Shown one piece after another: positions 31,066 to 40,251 of a stretch of 64,000 bases of DNA. Position numbers and translations under genes: made by a program. Below the pieces are notes generated by a model, which saw only the letters and a list, made by a program, of their open reading frames with translations, did not search any database and was not told the origin of the DNA. The stretch spans positions 1 to 64,000 of the forward strand of contig NZ_BPFX01000005.1 in assembly GCF_019655855.1 (NCBI RefSeq). Reading direction: 5' to 3'. This DNA comes from Pseudomonas paralcaligenes (GTDB lineage: Bacteria; Pseudomonadota; Gammaproteobacteria; Pseudomonadales; Pseudomonadaceae). Numbering within the stretch: the first letter of the stretch is position 1; every line of letters starts with the position of its first letter.

Positions 31066-32943
31066 TTAGATACGGAAGCTGTCGACCAGGTGCTTCAGGC
31101 GCGAGGCCTGCTGCTCCAGGTCGCCGCAGGCGCGCAAGGTGGCCTGCAGGTTCTCCACGCCTTCCTGGTTGAGGGTGTTGATCTCGGTGATGTCCATGTT
31201 CAGCGAGTCGACCACGGCGGTCTGTTCCTCGGTCGCGGTGGCCACCGACTGGTTCATCCCGTCGATCTCGCCGATGCGCTGGGTCACGCTGCCCAGGCGC
31301 TCGCCGGCCTGGTTGGCGATGGTCACGCTCTCCTCGCTGTAGCGCTGGCTCTCGGTCATGGTGGTGACCGATTCGCGAGCGCCCACCTGCAGCTCCTCGA
31401 TCATCTTCTGGATTTCCTGCGCCGACTCCTGGGTGCGGTGCGCCAAGTTGCGCACTTCGTCCGCCACCACCGCGAAACCGCGACCGGCCTCGCCGGCGCG
31501 GGCCGCCTCGATGGCCGCGTTGAGCGCCAGCAGGTTGGTCTGCTCGGAAATGCTCTTGATCACCTCAAGGATCTGGCCGATGTTCACGGTCTTGCCGTTG
31601 AGCGTCTCGATGTTGCGGCACGAGGCGCTGATCTTCTCCGACAGCTCGTTCATCGCGGTGATGGTCTTCTCCAGCACCTGGCTGCCGTCCTCGGCCAGGT
31701 GACGGGCGTCGGAGGCCTGGTGCGAGGCGTCGGCGGCGTTGCGGGCGATTTCCTGGGCGGCGGCGCCCAGCTGGTTGATCGCCGCCGCCACGCTGTTGGT
31801 GCGGCTGGCCTGTTCGTCGGAGTTGGCCATCGACGAGTTGGAGGCGTTGACCACCAGCTTGGCCACTTCGTTGAGCTGCTGGGTGGCGGAGGACACCTCG
31901 CGGATCGAGCCGTGGATACGCTCGACGAACTGGTTGAAGGAGGATGCCAGTTCGCCGAATTCGTCGCGGCTGTGCACGCTCAGGCGCTTGGTCAGGTCGC
32001 CTTCGCCCTTGGCGATGTCGCTCATGGCGCGGCCCATCAGGTGCAGCGGCTGCATCAGCACGCGGATCAGCATGCCCAGCAGCAGGATGATGATCACCAC
32101 GGCGATCACCGTGGCGATGATGGCCGAGGCGCGGAATTCGGTGAGCATGGCGTAGGCGGCGGACTTGCTGACCGACAGGCCGATGTACCAGTCGACCGAG
32201 GGCAGGCCCTGGACGTGGGCGAAGGTGAGGATGCGGGTCTCGCCGTCGAGTTCGGACTCGCTGAACTCCGAGCTGATGCGCGGGGTGTCCTTGGGATAGA
32301 CGTCCCTGATCGTCTTCATCACCATGTCCTTGTTCGGGTGAACGAGGATCTTGCCATCGGCGCTGACCAGGAAGGCATAGCCGATGCCGTCGAAGTCCAG
32401 CGAGTTGATGATTTCGACCAGGGTGTTCAGGCTGAGGTCGCCGCCGACCACGCCGGCGTTGCCCGCCGGGGTGGCGATGGTGATGATCAGGTTGCCGGTG
32501 GCCGCATCGATGTAGGGTTCGGTGAGGGTCGAACCGCCGGCGCTGACCGCGTCCTTGTACCAGGGGCGGGTGCGCGGGTCGTAGTCGGCCGGCATCTCGT
32601 CCTCCGGGCGCATGGTGAAGTCGCCCTGCGGAGAGCCCAGGTAGGTGAAGGCGAAGGTCGATTTGAGCGCGGGGCGTTCGAGGATCGACGCCAGCTCGTC
32701 CGGCGAGGTATCCGCCGAAACCGACTGGGCCACGCTCTCCACCAGCAGGATGCGCCCGGAGAGCCAGTGCTGGATGTTGCTGGCGGTGACGCTGCCCATC
32801 TCCTGGAGGTAGCTCTCCAGGTCCTGTCGGATGGCGCTTCGCTGCAGGTAGTCGTTGTACAGGGTGAACAGCGAGAACGCGGCGATCACGACAAGTGACG
32901 CGGCGAGGAGGATCTTGTGGCTGAACTTCAGATTCTGGGTCAT
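31066..32943 (-). CDS. PctA-like amino-acid chemoreceptor (dCache)
   Basis: This is a 625-aa methyl-accepting chemotaxis protein. A membrane helix (about residues 11-29) leads into a periplasmic double-Cache domain, then a second helix (about 274-298), HAMP, and the signalling tip ([20 protein letters not shown]). The amino-acid-binding pattern YxxxxRxWY is present (Y121, R126, W128, Y129), with Y144, D146 and a later D in GGDLSL. This is the pattern known from PctA-type receptors. The ATG at 32943, rather than the GTG at 32949, makes these numbers coincide with those I recall for PctA. Likely senses L-amino acids. Confidence 0.92.
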   Translation of the reverse strand: MTQNLKFSHKILLAASLVVIAAFSLFTLYNDYLQRSAIRQDLESYLQEMGSVTASNIQHWLSGRILLVESVAQSVSADTSPDELASILERPALKSTFAFTYLGSPQGDFTMRPEDEMPADYDPRTRPWYKDAVSAGGSTLTEPYIDAATGNLIITIATPAGNAGVVGGDLSLNTLVEIINSLDFDGIGYAFLVSADGKILVHPNKDMVMKTIRDVYPKDTPRISSEFSESELDGETRILTFAHVQGLPSVDWYIGLSVSKSAAYAMLTEFRASAIIATVIAVVIIILLLGMLIRVLMQPLHLMGRAMSDIAKGEGDLTKRLSVHSRDEFGELASSFNQFVERIHGSIREVSSATQQLNEVAKLVVNASNSSMANSDEQASRTNSVAAAINQLGAAAQEIARNAADASHQASDARHLAEDGSQVLEKTITAMNELSEKISASCRNIETLNGKTVNIGQILEVIKSISEQTNLLALNAAIEAARAGEAGRGFAVVADEVRNLAHRTQESAQEIQKMIEELQVGARESVTTMTESQRYSEESVTIANQAGERLGSVTQRIGEIDGMNQSVATATEEQTAVVDSLNMDITEINTLNQEGVENLQATLRACGDLEQQASRLKHLVDSFRI

Positions 32944-33065
32944 GGTCACTTGCGTCCGGTAAGGTCTGGCAGCAGTCTTGTAAGCAGTGGGTGCTCGAGT
33001 TATTGAGTGGCACCCTATTTATAACGACCTTATTGCAGTAAAGCTTTAGCTCGAGGGATGGCAAG

Positions 33066-34559
33066 ATGCCTGTATCCGATTCTTTGATTCTCGGCGCCGA
33101 CCCGCAGGGGCAGCCGATCGCTCAGGCGTTGCGCCTGGCCAACCGCCACGGACTGGTGGCCGGCGCCACCGGGACCGGCAAGACGGTGACCCTGCAGCGC
33201 CTGGCGGAGCTGTTCAGCGATGCCGGCGTGGCGGTGTTCGCCGCCGACATCAAGGGCGACCTGTGCGGCCTGGGCGCCGCCGGCAATCCTCAGGGCAAGG
33301 TGGCCGAGCGCATCGCCGGCATGCCCTGGCTGGAGCACCATCCCCAGGCCTACCCGGTCACCCTGTGGGACGTGGCGGGCAAGAGCGGCCATCCCCTGCG
33401 CACTACCCTGAGCGAGATGGGGCCGCTGCTGCTGGGCAACCTGCTGGAGCTGACCGACAGCCAGCAGGCCGCGCTCTACGCCGCGTTCCAGGTGGCCGAC
33501 CGCGAGGGTCTGCTGCTGCTCGACCTCAAGGACCTCAAGGCCCTGCTCAACCACCTCAAGGACAATCCCGAGCTGTTGGGCGAGGACCGCGCCCTGTTCG
33601 CCGGCGCGTCCGCCCAGGCGCTGCTACGCCGCCTGGCGACCCTGGAGCAGCAGGGGGCGGAGGCACTGTTCGGTGAGCCGGCGTTGCAACTGGAGGACAT
33701 CCTTCAACCTGATCGCGACGGCCGTGGTCGCATCCATCTGCTGGACGCCAGCCGCCTGGTCCACGAAGCCCCCAAGGTCTACGCGACCTTCCTGCTGTGG
33801 CTGCTGGCCGAGCTGTTCGAGCAACTGCCGGAGCGCGGCGATGCCGACAAGCCGGTGCTGGCGCTGTTCTTCGACGAGGCGCACCTGCTCTTCTCTGGCA
33901 CGCCGAAGGCGCTGCAGGAGCGTCTGGAACAGGTGGTGCGGCTGATCCGTTCCAAGGGCGTGGGTGTGTACTTCGTCACCCAGTCGCCGAGCGATTTGCC
34001 GGACCAGGTGCTGGCCCAGCTCGGCCTGCGCATTCAGCACGGCCTGCGCGCCTTCACCGCCAAGGAGCAGAAGTCGCTGCGCGCGGTGGCCGACGGTTTC
34101 AGGCCGAACCCTGCGTTCGACAGCCTGAGCGTGCTCACCGAACTGGGCATCGGCGAGGCGCTGGTCGGCACCCTGGAAGAGAAGGGCACTCCGGCCGTGG
34201 TGCAGCGGGTCGCCATCGCCCCGCCGCAGTCGCGCATCGGGCCGCTGAGCGAGTCGGAGCGGGCGGCACTGTTGCGCAGTTCGCCGCAGGCCGGCCGCTA
34301 CGACAAGCCGGTGGACCGCGAGTCGGCCTACGAGATTCTCATGGCTCGTGCCGCCGAGGCGCCTACGGAAGCGCCGGTGGCGAAGGGCAAGGCCGGCAAG
34401 AACGCCGACCAGGGGCTGGGCGACATGGCGGGCGAGCTGCTGGGCGGCCTGGCCAGCCAGGTGATGAAGACGGCCGTGCGCCAGGCCGCCAACCAGATTG
34501 GTCGGCAGCTGGTTCGCGGCCTGATGGGGTCATTGCTGGGCGGCAGTCGCCGCCGCTGA
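33066..34559 (+). CDS. HerA-like ATPase (DUF853/YjgR family)
   Basis: This is a 497-aa P-loop ATPase. Walker A GATGTGKT lies at about residues 32-39 and Walker B LALFFDEAHLLF at about 266-277. YFVTQSPSDLPDQVLAQLG and an arginine-bearing IQHGLRAFTAKEQK segment follow, as in HerA/FtsK-like translocases. The C-terminus has a Gly/Ala-rich tail ending in SRRR. GAGGGATGG lies upstream. Members are widespread but their role is unproven. Confidence 0.9.
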   Translation: MPVSDSLILGADPQGQPIAQALRLANRHGLVAGATGTGKTVTLQRLAELFSDAGVAVFAADIKGDLCGLGAAGNPQGKVAERIAGMPWLEHHPQAYPVTLWDVAGKSGHPLRTTLSEMGPLLLGNLLELTDSQQAALYAAFQVADREGLLLLDLKDLKALLNHLKDNPELLGEDRALFAGASAQALLRRLATLEQQGAEALFGEPALQLEDILQPDRDGRGRIHLLDASRLVHEAPKVYATFLLWLLAELFEQLPERGDADKPVLALFFDEAHLLFSGTPKALQERLEQVVRLIRSKGVGVYFVTQSPSDLPDQVLAQLGLRIQHGLRAFTAKEQKSLRAVADGFRPNPAFDSLSVLTELGIGEALVGTLEEKGTPAVVQRVAIAPPQSRIGPLSESERAALLRSSPQAGRYDKPVDRESAYEILMARAAEAPTEAPVAKGKAGKNADQGLGDMAGELLGGLASQVMKTAVRQAANQIGRQLVRGLMGSLLGGSRRR

Positions 34560-34587
34560 GCGGCGCTGGAAGGGCCGGGCGTCCGGC

Positions 34588-34821
34588 CTATTCCGTCTCG
34601 CGGGCCTTTTCGATCTTCTGCAGTTCCTGCTGGAACGCCTGGTCCAGCAGACTGGGCCTCTTTTTCCAGGGCTTGCGCTCCGGATCGGGCTGGGCGGCGT
34701 AGGTCACCACTTCGCCGCCATAGACATCCTTGTAACGTTGCGCCTGGCGATCCAATTCCGCGCGCAATTCGTCTTTCGTCACATGTTCACCATTCGGGCT
34801 GCGGGAATCGCCTGCAGCCAT
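34588..34821 (-). CDS. Small conserved hypothetical protein
   Basis: This is a 77-aa hydrophilic, mostly helical protein (MAAGDSRSPNGEHVTKDELR start). A central YKDVYGGEVVTYAA patch is followed by a Lys-rich C-terminus. The ATG at 34821 is chosen because the 21 extra residues of a longer frame give a hydrophobic stretch unlike the rest. No known domain. It stands between the HerA-like gene and the sulfation operon. Confidence 0.6.
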   Translation of the reverse strand: MAAGDSRSPNGEHVTKDELRAELDRQAQRYKDVYGGEVVTYAAQPDPERKPWKKRPSLLDQAFQQELQKIEKARETE

Positions 34822-35055
34822 GAGTATTGCCAGAAGTTCTGGAAAGTATGAGAGCGGCGCGATTATAGCGACAGCCTCGGACATTGTCAGAGGCGGTCTT
34901 GATATGCGGCCGTACTTTCTGAGAGGCGCTGGAGCGCGGCGAGTTCATGGATTATTGCTGCCGTACAGTGCGTTCCTGTGCGCGCTGGATACCGGCGAAG
35001 GCCTGATGATTAGTGGCGTCGAGCCATATTGCCCATCTGGGCGAGTTGTCTCTTT

Positions 35056-35098
35056 TGCATTGTCAGGGCGCGTGATCGAATACCGCCCTGACAATGCA
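35056..35098. repeat. 15-bp perfect inverted repeat downstream of cysNC
   Basis: TGCATTGTCAGGGCG and CGCCCTGACAATGCA are exact complements separated by 13 bases. It lies 12 bases past the cysNC stop. On the minus strand the following bases are A-rich, so it is not a standard intrinsic terminator of cysNC. It could terminate in the other direction or protect the 3' end. Confidence 0.75.
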
Positions 35099-35109
35099 CA
35101 TTTATATAG

Positions 35110-37011
35110 TCAGCCGAGCAGACCGAGTTCGCGAAGTTGTCCGACGATGAGATCGGCGGCTTCCTCGGCGCTGTGTTTCAGTGTTTCGATGCGGATTTCG
35201 GGATTTTCCGGCGCCTCGTAGGGCGAGTCGATGCCGGTGAAGTTCTTCAGTTCGCCTCGCCGCGCCTTCTTGTAGAGTCCCTTGGGGTCGCGCTTCTCCA
35301 CTTCATCCAGAGGCGTGTCGACGAATACTTCGACGAACTCCCCTTCCGTCACCAAGTCCCGGGCCAGCTGGCGCTCGGAGCGGAACGGCGAGATGAAGGC
35401 GGTGACCACCATCAGCCCGGCATCCACCATCAGTCTGGCGACTTCGCCGATGCGGCGGATGTTCTCCACCCGGTCGGCAGCGGTGAAGCCCAGGTCCTTG
35501 TTCAGGCCGTGGCGCACGTTGTCGCCGTCCAGCAGGTAGGTGTGCACGCCCAGGGCGTGCAGGCGCCGTTCCAGCAGGTTGGCGATGGTCGACTTGCCGG
35601 CGCCGGACAGGCCGGTGAGCCAGATCACGCAGGGCTTGTGGCCGTTGAGCCGGGTGCGCGCCGCCTTGTCCACCTCCAGGGCCTGCCAGTGGATGTTCTG
35701 CGAGCGGCGCAGGGCGAAGTGCAGCATGCCGGCACCCACGGTCTGGTGGGTGAAGCGGTCGATGACGATGAAGCTGCCCATGTCGCGGTTTTCCGCGTAG
35801 GGGTCGAAGGGCGCGGCGCGGTCCAGGCTCAGGGTGCAGACGCCGACCTCGTTCAGACCGAGGGTGCGGCACGGCAGCTGGTCGAGGCTGTTGACGTCGA
35901 TCTGGTACTTCGGCTGGCCGAGCGCGCCGCCGATGCTGCTGGCGCCCAGCTTGATCAGGTACGGCCGCCCTGGAAGCATGGCTTCCTCGCTCATCCATAC
36001 CACGGTGGCCTCGAACTGGTCCGCCACCGCTGGCGGAGCGTCGGCGGCGGCGATCACATCGCCCCGGCTGATGTCGATCTCGTCTTCCAGGGTCAGGGTC
36101 ACCGACTGGCCGGCGATGGCCCGTTCGAGGTCGCCGCCGAGGGTGACGATGCGCCGTACCCGGCTGGTCTTGCCCGAGGGCAGCACGCGGATGGCATCGC
36201 CCGGACATACGCTGCCGCCGAGGATGCGCCCGGAGAAGCCGCGGAAATCCAGGTCCGGACGGTTCACCCATTGCACCGGCATGCGCAGCGGCGCGTCCTC
36301 GCGGGACTGCTCCAGATCCACCGTCTCGAGAAACTGCATCAGACTGGGGCCGCGATACCAGGGGGTGTTTGGGCTGGGCTCGGTGATGTTGTCGCCGCGC
36401 AGGGCGGACAGCGGGATGCTCTGGATGTGCTCGATGCCGAGCTTGCTGGCGAAGGCCCGGTAGTCGGCGTCGATCTGCTCGAACACTTCCTGGGAATAAT
36501 CGACCATGTCCAGCTTGTTGATCGCCAGCACCACCCGGCGGATGCCGATCAGCGAGACCAGGTAGCTGTGCCGGCGGGTCTGGGTCAGCATGCCCTTGCG
36601 CGCGTCGATCAGGATCACCGCCACGTCGGCGGTGGAGGCGCCGGTGATCATGTTGCGGGTGTACTGCTCGTGGCCGGGGGTGTCGGCGACGATGAACTTG
36701 CGCTTCTCGGTGGCGAAGAAGCGGTAGGCCACGTCGATGGTGATGCCCTGCTCGCGCTCGGCGGAGAGGCCGTCCACCAGCAGGGCGAAGTCCAGTTCGC
36801 CGCCCTGGGTGCCGTGTTTCTTCGAGTCGCTCTCCAGGGCGCTGAGCTGGTCTTCCAGCAGGGCCTTGGCCTCGTACAGCAGGCGGCCGATCAATGTGCT
36901 CTTGCCGTCGTCGACGCTGCCGCAGGTGATGAAGCGCAGCAGGGTCTTGTCCTGGTGTGCCCGGAGGTACTGCTCGATGTCTTCTTCGATGAGCTGGGTC
37001 TGCGCGTTCAT
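35110..37011 (-). CDS. cysNC: Bifunctional sulfate adenylyltransferase GTPase subunit / APS kinase CysNC
   Basis: This is a 633-aa fusion making PAPS, the sulfate donor. The N-terminal GTPase (CysN) has GSVDDGKST (about residues 31-39), DTPGHEQY, and NKLD, and drives APS formation by CysD. The C-terminal APS kinase (about 450-633) has Walker [26 protein letters not shown] and the [13 protein letters not shown] loop, all looking active. Its start overlaps the cysD stop (TGATG). Sequence style is closer to NodQ-type enzymes of alphaproteobacteria than to the housekeeping Pseudomonas CysNC I remember. The sulfotransferase upstream supports a dedicated PAPS supply. Confidence 0.95.
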   Translation of the reverse strand: MNAQTQLIEEDIEQYLRAHQDKTLLRFITCGSVDDGKSTLIGRLLYEAKALLEDQLSALESDSKKHGTQGGELDFALLVDGLSAEREQGITIDVAYRFFATEKRKFIVADTPGHEQYTRNMITGASTADVAVILIDARKGMLTQTRRHSYLVSLIGIRRVVLAINKLDMVDYSQEVFEQIDADYRAFASKLGIEHIQSIPLSALRGDNITEPSPNTPWYRGPSLMQFLETVDLEQSREDAPLRMPVQWVNRPDLDFRGFSGRILGGSVCPGDAIRVLPSGKTSRVRRIVTLGGDLERAIAGQSVTLTLEDEIDISRGDVIAAADAPPAVADQFEATVVWMSEEAMLPGRPYLIKLGASSIGGALGQPKYQIDVNSLDQLPCRTLGLNEVGVCTLSLDRAAPFDPYAENRDMGSFIVIDRFTHQTVGAGMLHFALRRSQNIHWQALEVDKAARTRLNGHKPCVIWLTGLSGAGKSTIANLLERRLHALGVHTYLLDGDNVRHGLNKDLGFTAADRVENIRRIGEVARLMVDAGLMVVTAFISPFRSERQLARDLVTEGEFVEVFVDTPLDEVEKRDPKGLYKKARRGELKNFTGIDSPYEAPENPEIRIETLKHSAEEAADLIVGQLRELGLLG

Positions 37012-37946
37012 CAGAAGTACCCCTCGACTTTCTTCTTTTCCATGGAGCCGGCGCTGTCGTGGTCGATCACCCGGCCCTGGCGTTCGCTGGTGGTGGCCAG
37101 CAGCATCTCGCGGATGATCGCCGGCAGGCTGTCCGCCTGTGACTCTACCGCACCTGTCAGCGGGTAGCAGCCCAGTGTACGGAAGCGCACACTCCTCAGC
37201 TCGGGTCGTTCGCCGCCGCGCAGCGGCATGCGCTCGTCGTCGACCATGATCAGCACGCCGTCGCGCTCCACCACGGGGCGTCGCTCGGCAAAGTACAGCG
37301 GCACGATCGGAATCCGTTCCAGGTAGATGTACTGCCAGATGTCCAGTTCGGTCCAGTTCGACAGGGGAAAGGCGCGGATGCTCTCGCCCTTGTGCTTGCG
37401 AGCGTTGTACAGGCGCCAGAGTTCCGGACGCTGGGCCTTGGGCTCCCAGCGGTGCTGGGCGCTGCGGAAGGAGAATACCCGCTCCTTGGCCCGGGACTTC
37501 TCCTCGTCGCGGCGGGCGCCGCCGAACGCCAGGTCGAAGCCGTACTTGTCCAGGGCCTGCTTCAGGCCCTCGGTCTTCCACAGGTCGGTGTGCAGGGCCG
37601 AGCCATGGGTGAAGGGGTTGATGCCGCGGGACAGGGCCTCCTGGTTATGGTGGACCAGCAGCTCCATGCCCGATTCGCGGGCCATTCGCTCGCGCATCTC
37701 GTACATGGCGCGGAATTTCCAGGTGGTGTCCACGTGCAGCAGCGGGAAGGGCGGGCGCGAGGGGAAGAAGGCCTTGCGCGCCAGGTGCAGCATCACCGCG
37801 CTGTCCTTGCCGATGGAGTAGAGCATCACGGGGTTTTCCGCCTCGGAAACCGCTTCGCGGAAGATGTCGATGCTCTCCGCCTCCAGGCGTTCAAGATGGG
37901 TCAGGGGCATGTCGGGTGCCTCATGGTGGCCGGGACTGCTGTTCAT
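37011..37946 (-). CDS. cysD: Sulfate adenylyltransferase small subunit CysD (NodP-type)
   Basis: CysD adenylates sulfate with ATP, giving APS. The 311-aa protein belongs to the PP-loop family, with [20 protein letters not shown] near the start and [20 protein letters not shown] in the middle. [14 protein letters not shown] and the [12 protein letters not shown] end follow. The ATG at 37946 is used; a second at 37910 ([10 protein letters not shown], after GAGG) would give a more typical 299-aa protein. The C-terminal end [15 protein letters not shown] recalls NodP/alphaproteobacterial CysD. It lies 87 bases below the esterase gene in the same orientation. Confidence 0.95.
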   Translation of the reverse strand: MNSSPGHHEAPDMPLTHLERLEAESIDIFREAVSEAENPVMLYSIGKDSAVMLHLARKAFFPSRPPFPLLHVDTTWKFRAMYEMRERMARESGMELLVHHNQEALSRGINPFTHGSALHTDLWKTEGLKQALDKYGFDLAFGGARRDEEKSRAKERVFSFRSAQHRWEPKAQRPELWRLYNARKHKGESIRAFPLSNWTELDIWQYIYLERIPIVPLYFAERRPVVERDGVLIMVDDERMPLRGGERPELRSVRFRTLGCYPLTGAVESQADSLPAIIREMLLATTSERQGRVIDHDSAGSMEKKKVEGYF

Positions 37947-38033
37947 GGAGTACCGCCCGTCCCTTCGTCCTGAAGAGGCGGGAGCGGCGTTGGGCAGGAA
38001 AAGGCGCGGCGGCCGTGGCCGCCGCGCGGGGGC

Positions 38034-38930
38034 TCAGTCGTTCTTTTTGAATTGCCGGGCGAATTCCCAGGCGGCCTGGCTGGCGGAGAAGTTACCGCCG
38101 TACAGCTTGCGGTTGCGCCGGCTGTCGCCGCCCGGCCAGACGTGCTCGCCGTTGGGGATCAGGCGCAGCTGCAGCGCGGCCTTGCCCTTGCAGTTCCAGG
38201 TGGTCAGCTCGGAGCCGTCCGGCAGATCCTTCTCGCTGGCGTCCGCGTTGCAGCCGTGGGCGCTGGCGATCATCCGCAGCGAATCCGGCACCGAGCGGTG
38301 GTCGACTCCGGCGATGGCGTTCTCGCCCCGGCCACCCTTGAAGGGCACGTTGCTGTCCTTGCCGCCGTGGATGTGCAGCACGGGGATGTTCTTCGCCCCG
38401 GGACAGCTGTTCAGCGCCAGGGTGCCGGACACCGGCACGATGGCGGCGATGTCGTCGGGCAGTTCGCAGGCCAGGCGGTAGGCCATCATGGCGCCGTTGG
38501 AGATGCCGGTGGCATAGACCCGCGAGCGGTCGAAGCTGTGGTGGCTGGCGATGTCGGCCAGCATGGCGTGGATGAAGGCGACGTCGTCGACCTTGCGCTC
38601 CACCGCCTGGCCGCAGCAGCGCCCGGCGTTCCAGGTGCGCCGGTTGGGCAGCAGGCGGGCGCCGGTGCCGTTGGGGTAGACCACCAGGAACCCGCTGGCC
38701 TGGGCCACCTTGTTCATGCCGGTGGTGCGTTCGGTCTCGTCGGCGTTGCCCAGGCCGCCGTGCATCACGATCATCAACGGCATCGCTTCCTGGCCCGAGC
38801 CCTTGGGCACGAACAGCTTGTAGCTGCGTTCCGCGCCGGCGATCTGCATGCGGTACAGCTCGCCCTCGGCGGCTGTGGCCCGGCTGGCGCACAGCGCCAG
38901 CCCGAGGATGAACAGGGGAATCAGGCGCAT
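38034..38930 (-). CDS. Secreted PHB-depolymerase-like esterase
   Basis: This is a 298-aa exported alpha/beta-hydrolase. A signal peptide covers about residues 1-20 (ending ATAA). The catalytic triad can be placed: S144 in GISNGA, D192 in IHGGKDSNVPF, and H263 in PNGEHVWPGG. MHGGLGN forms the oxyanion loop. Several cysteines, including the pair in GRCCGQ, fit a periplasmic or extracellular enzyme. The family cleaves polyesters and feruloyl or lipid esters. In this operon it may act on the exported product; that is inference. Confidence 0.85.
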   Translation of the reverse strand: MRLIPLFILGLALCASRATAAEGELYRMQIAGAERSYKLFVPKGSGQEAMPLMIVMHGGLGNADETERTTGMNKVAQASGFLVVYPNGTGARLLPNRRTWNAGRCCGQAVERKVDDVAFIHAMLADIASHHSFDRSRVYATGISNGAMMAYRLACELPDDIAAIVPVSGTLALNSCPGAKNIPVLHIHGGKDSNVPFKGGRGENAIAGVDHRSVPDSLRMIASAHGCNADASEKDLPDGSELTTWNCKGKAALQLRLIPNGEHVWPGGDSRRNRKLYGGNFSASQAAWEFARQFKKND

Positions 38931-38940
38931 GGCGCTCTCC

Positions 38941-39327
38941 TCAGTAGTCTTCTTCGGCCCGCTGGACGCTGGCCACGTCCATGGCCGCGTCTTCCAGTTC
39001 GAGCACCACGCCGAGGTCGCTGCGCAGCTCGACCAGCACCGCCTCCAGCCACTGGATGTCCGTCTCGATCTTCTGGCGGAACTTGACGATTTCCTTGAGG
39101 CTGAGGTTTTCCGAGGGCCGCCCCTGGCCGTCGAACAGCAGGCGCACGCTGGCGGCGATTTCGCGGTTGCCGCTGAGGTGGGACAGCTCGCGGTCCAGGT
39201 AGTGGCGCACGCGGCTGGCCTGCACGCGTTTCTGCAGGTCGTCGCGCAGCACCTGCAGGTGCGCTGGCAGTTCGGGGAGCAGGTCGCTCGGGGTGCTGAT
39301 GTTGCCCAGCCGGGTACGGGTTGGCAT
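38941..39327 (-). CDS. Unknown 128-aa helical protein of the sulfation operon
   Basis: No family is recognised. The protein is charged, without membrane segments or signal peptide, and appears mostly helical (LPELPAHLQVLRDDLQKRV, then KEIVKFRQKIETDIQWLEAV). It ends in an acidic tail (EEDY). It lies 12 bases after the sulfotransferase stop and 10 bases before the esterase start, so it is part of the operon. It could be a partner or regulator of the sulfotransferase. Confidence 0.8.
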   Translation of the reverse strand: MPTRTRLGNISTPSDLLPELPAHLQVLRDDLQKRVQASRVRHYLDRELSHLSGNREIAASVRLLFDGQGRPSENLSLKEIVKFRQKIETDIQWLEAVLVELRSDLGVVLELEDAAMDVASVQRAEEDY

Positions 39328-39339
39328 GGCTCGTCTCGC

Positions 39340-40251
39340 TCAGTGGGAGTAACCGAACTCGAGCGCGAGGCGCTGGACTTCCGGTTTCAGGCAGGCGCCG
39401 TCCATGCGCCAGGGCAGGGGCGCGCGCAGCGGCGGTTGTTTCGGCCGGTGCGGTTCGAACACCGGGTTGCGCAGGTAGTTCGGGTCGTTGCCGAACAGCG
39501 CGTTGATCGGGCCGACGGTGGCGAAGGGCGACAGCTCCGGGTGGAGCATGTCCTCCAGCGCCTCGAAGTCGTCGCGCAGGCCGAGCCAGCGGCAGATGCG
39601 CGGCAGGCACTGCAGCGGATCGGCCATGGCGTCCTCGCCGCGCACGTGCATCTTCTGCCGGGGCGGGACCTTCTCCAGCAGCTCCATGATGTTCAGATTG
39701 ATGTCGTGCCAGGCGATCTGCGGGTCGATCAGCGCCTGGCCGTCGCAGTAGTCGATGGAGTTCACCGACAGCGCGTAGCCGCCATCCTGGATCTTCATCA
39801 CCGAGTTGCCCTGGTTGGTCGGGTGGCGGGTCAGGTGCAGGTAGAAGGCGTCCGGGTAGTTCTCGTAGATGCGCTGCAGGTACACCGGGCTGACCACGTG
39901 GGCGGGGCTCTTGTCGATGGCCATCAGCGGCGACACCGCGTCGACGATCTCGCGGAACACCTGGATGCCGCTGCGGTTCTGCCGCGCGGCTACCCAGTGG
40001 TTGGCCATCACCACGGCGGCGCTGCTCTGCTCGCCGGCGTAGATCTCCGCCACCGCGCGCAGGATGCCGTGGCGCTGGAAGCGCGACATGCCGGTCTTGT
40101 CCTGGCCGTCCTGCCACATCTCGATGAGCCGGTCGACGGTGAACAGGTTCAGCTCCGGCAGGCCGTAGGCCTGCGGATGCTGGCCGAGCATGCCGGCGAT
40201 CAGCGAGGTGTAGGACCTCGGCAGCGCCAGGATGAACAGCGGCTGACGCAT
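39340..40251 (-). CDS. PAPS-dependent sulfotransferase family protein
   Basis: This is a 303-aa cytosolic enzyme. The 5'-phosphosulfate loop is LALPRSYTSLIAGML (about residues 8-22), in the PRSxTS form, and the 3'-phosphate site is YLHLTRHPTNQGNSV (about 138-152). Both are needed to hold PAPS. No signal or membrane segment. Its start overlaps the stop of the phosphatase-superfamily gene upstream (TGATG). With cysD and cysNC it makes a complete sulfate activation and transfer set. The acceptor is probably the polyketide/lipid made by the divergent operon, but it is unproven. Confidence 0.88.
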   Translation of the reverse strand: MRQPLFILALPRSYTSLIAGMLGQHPQAYGLPELNLFTVDRLIEMWQDGQDKTGMSRFQRHGILRAVAEIYAGEQSSAAVVMANHWVAARQNRSGIQVFREIVDAVSPLMAIDKSPAHVVSPVYLQRIYENYPDAFYLHLTRHPTNQGNSVMKIQDGGYALSVNSIDYCDGQALIDPQIAWHDINLNIMELLEKVPPRQKMHVRGEDAMADPLQCLPRICRWLGLRDDFEALEDMLHPELSPFATVGPINALFGNDPNYLRNPVFEPHRPKQPPLRAPLPWRMDGACLKPEVQRLALEFGYSH

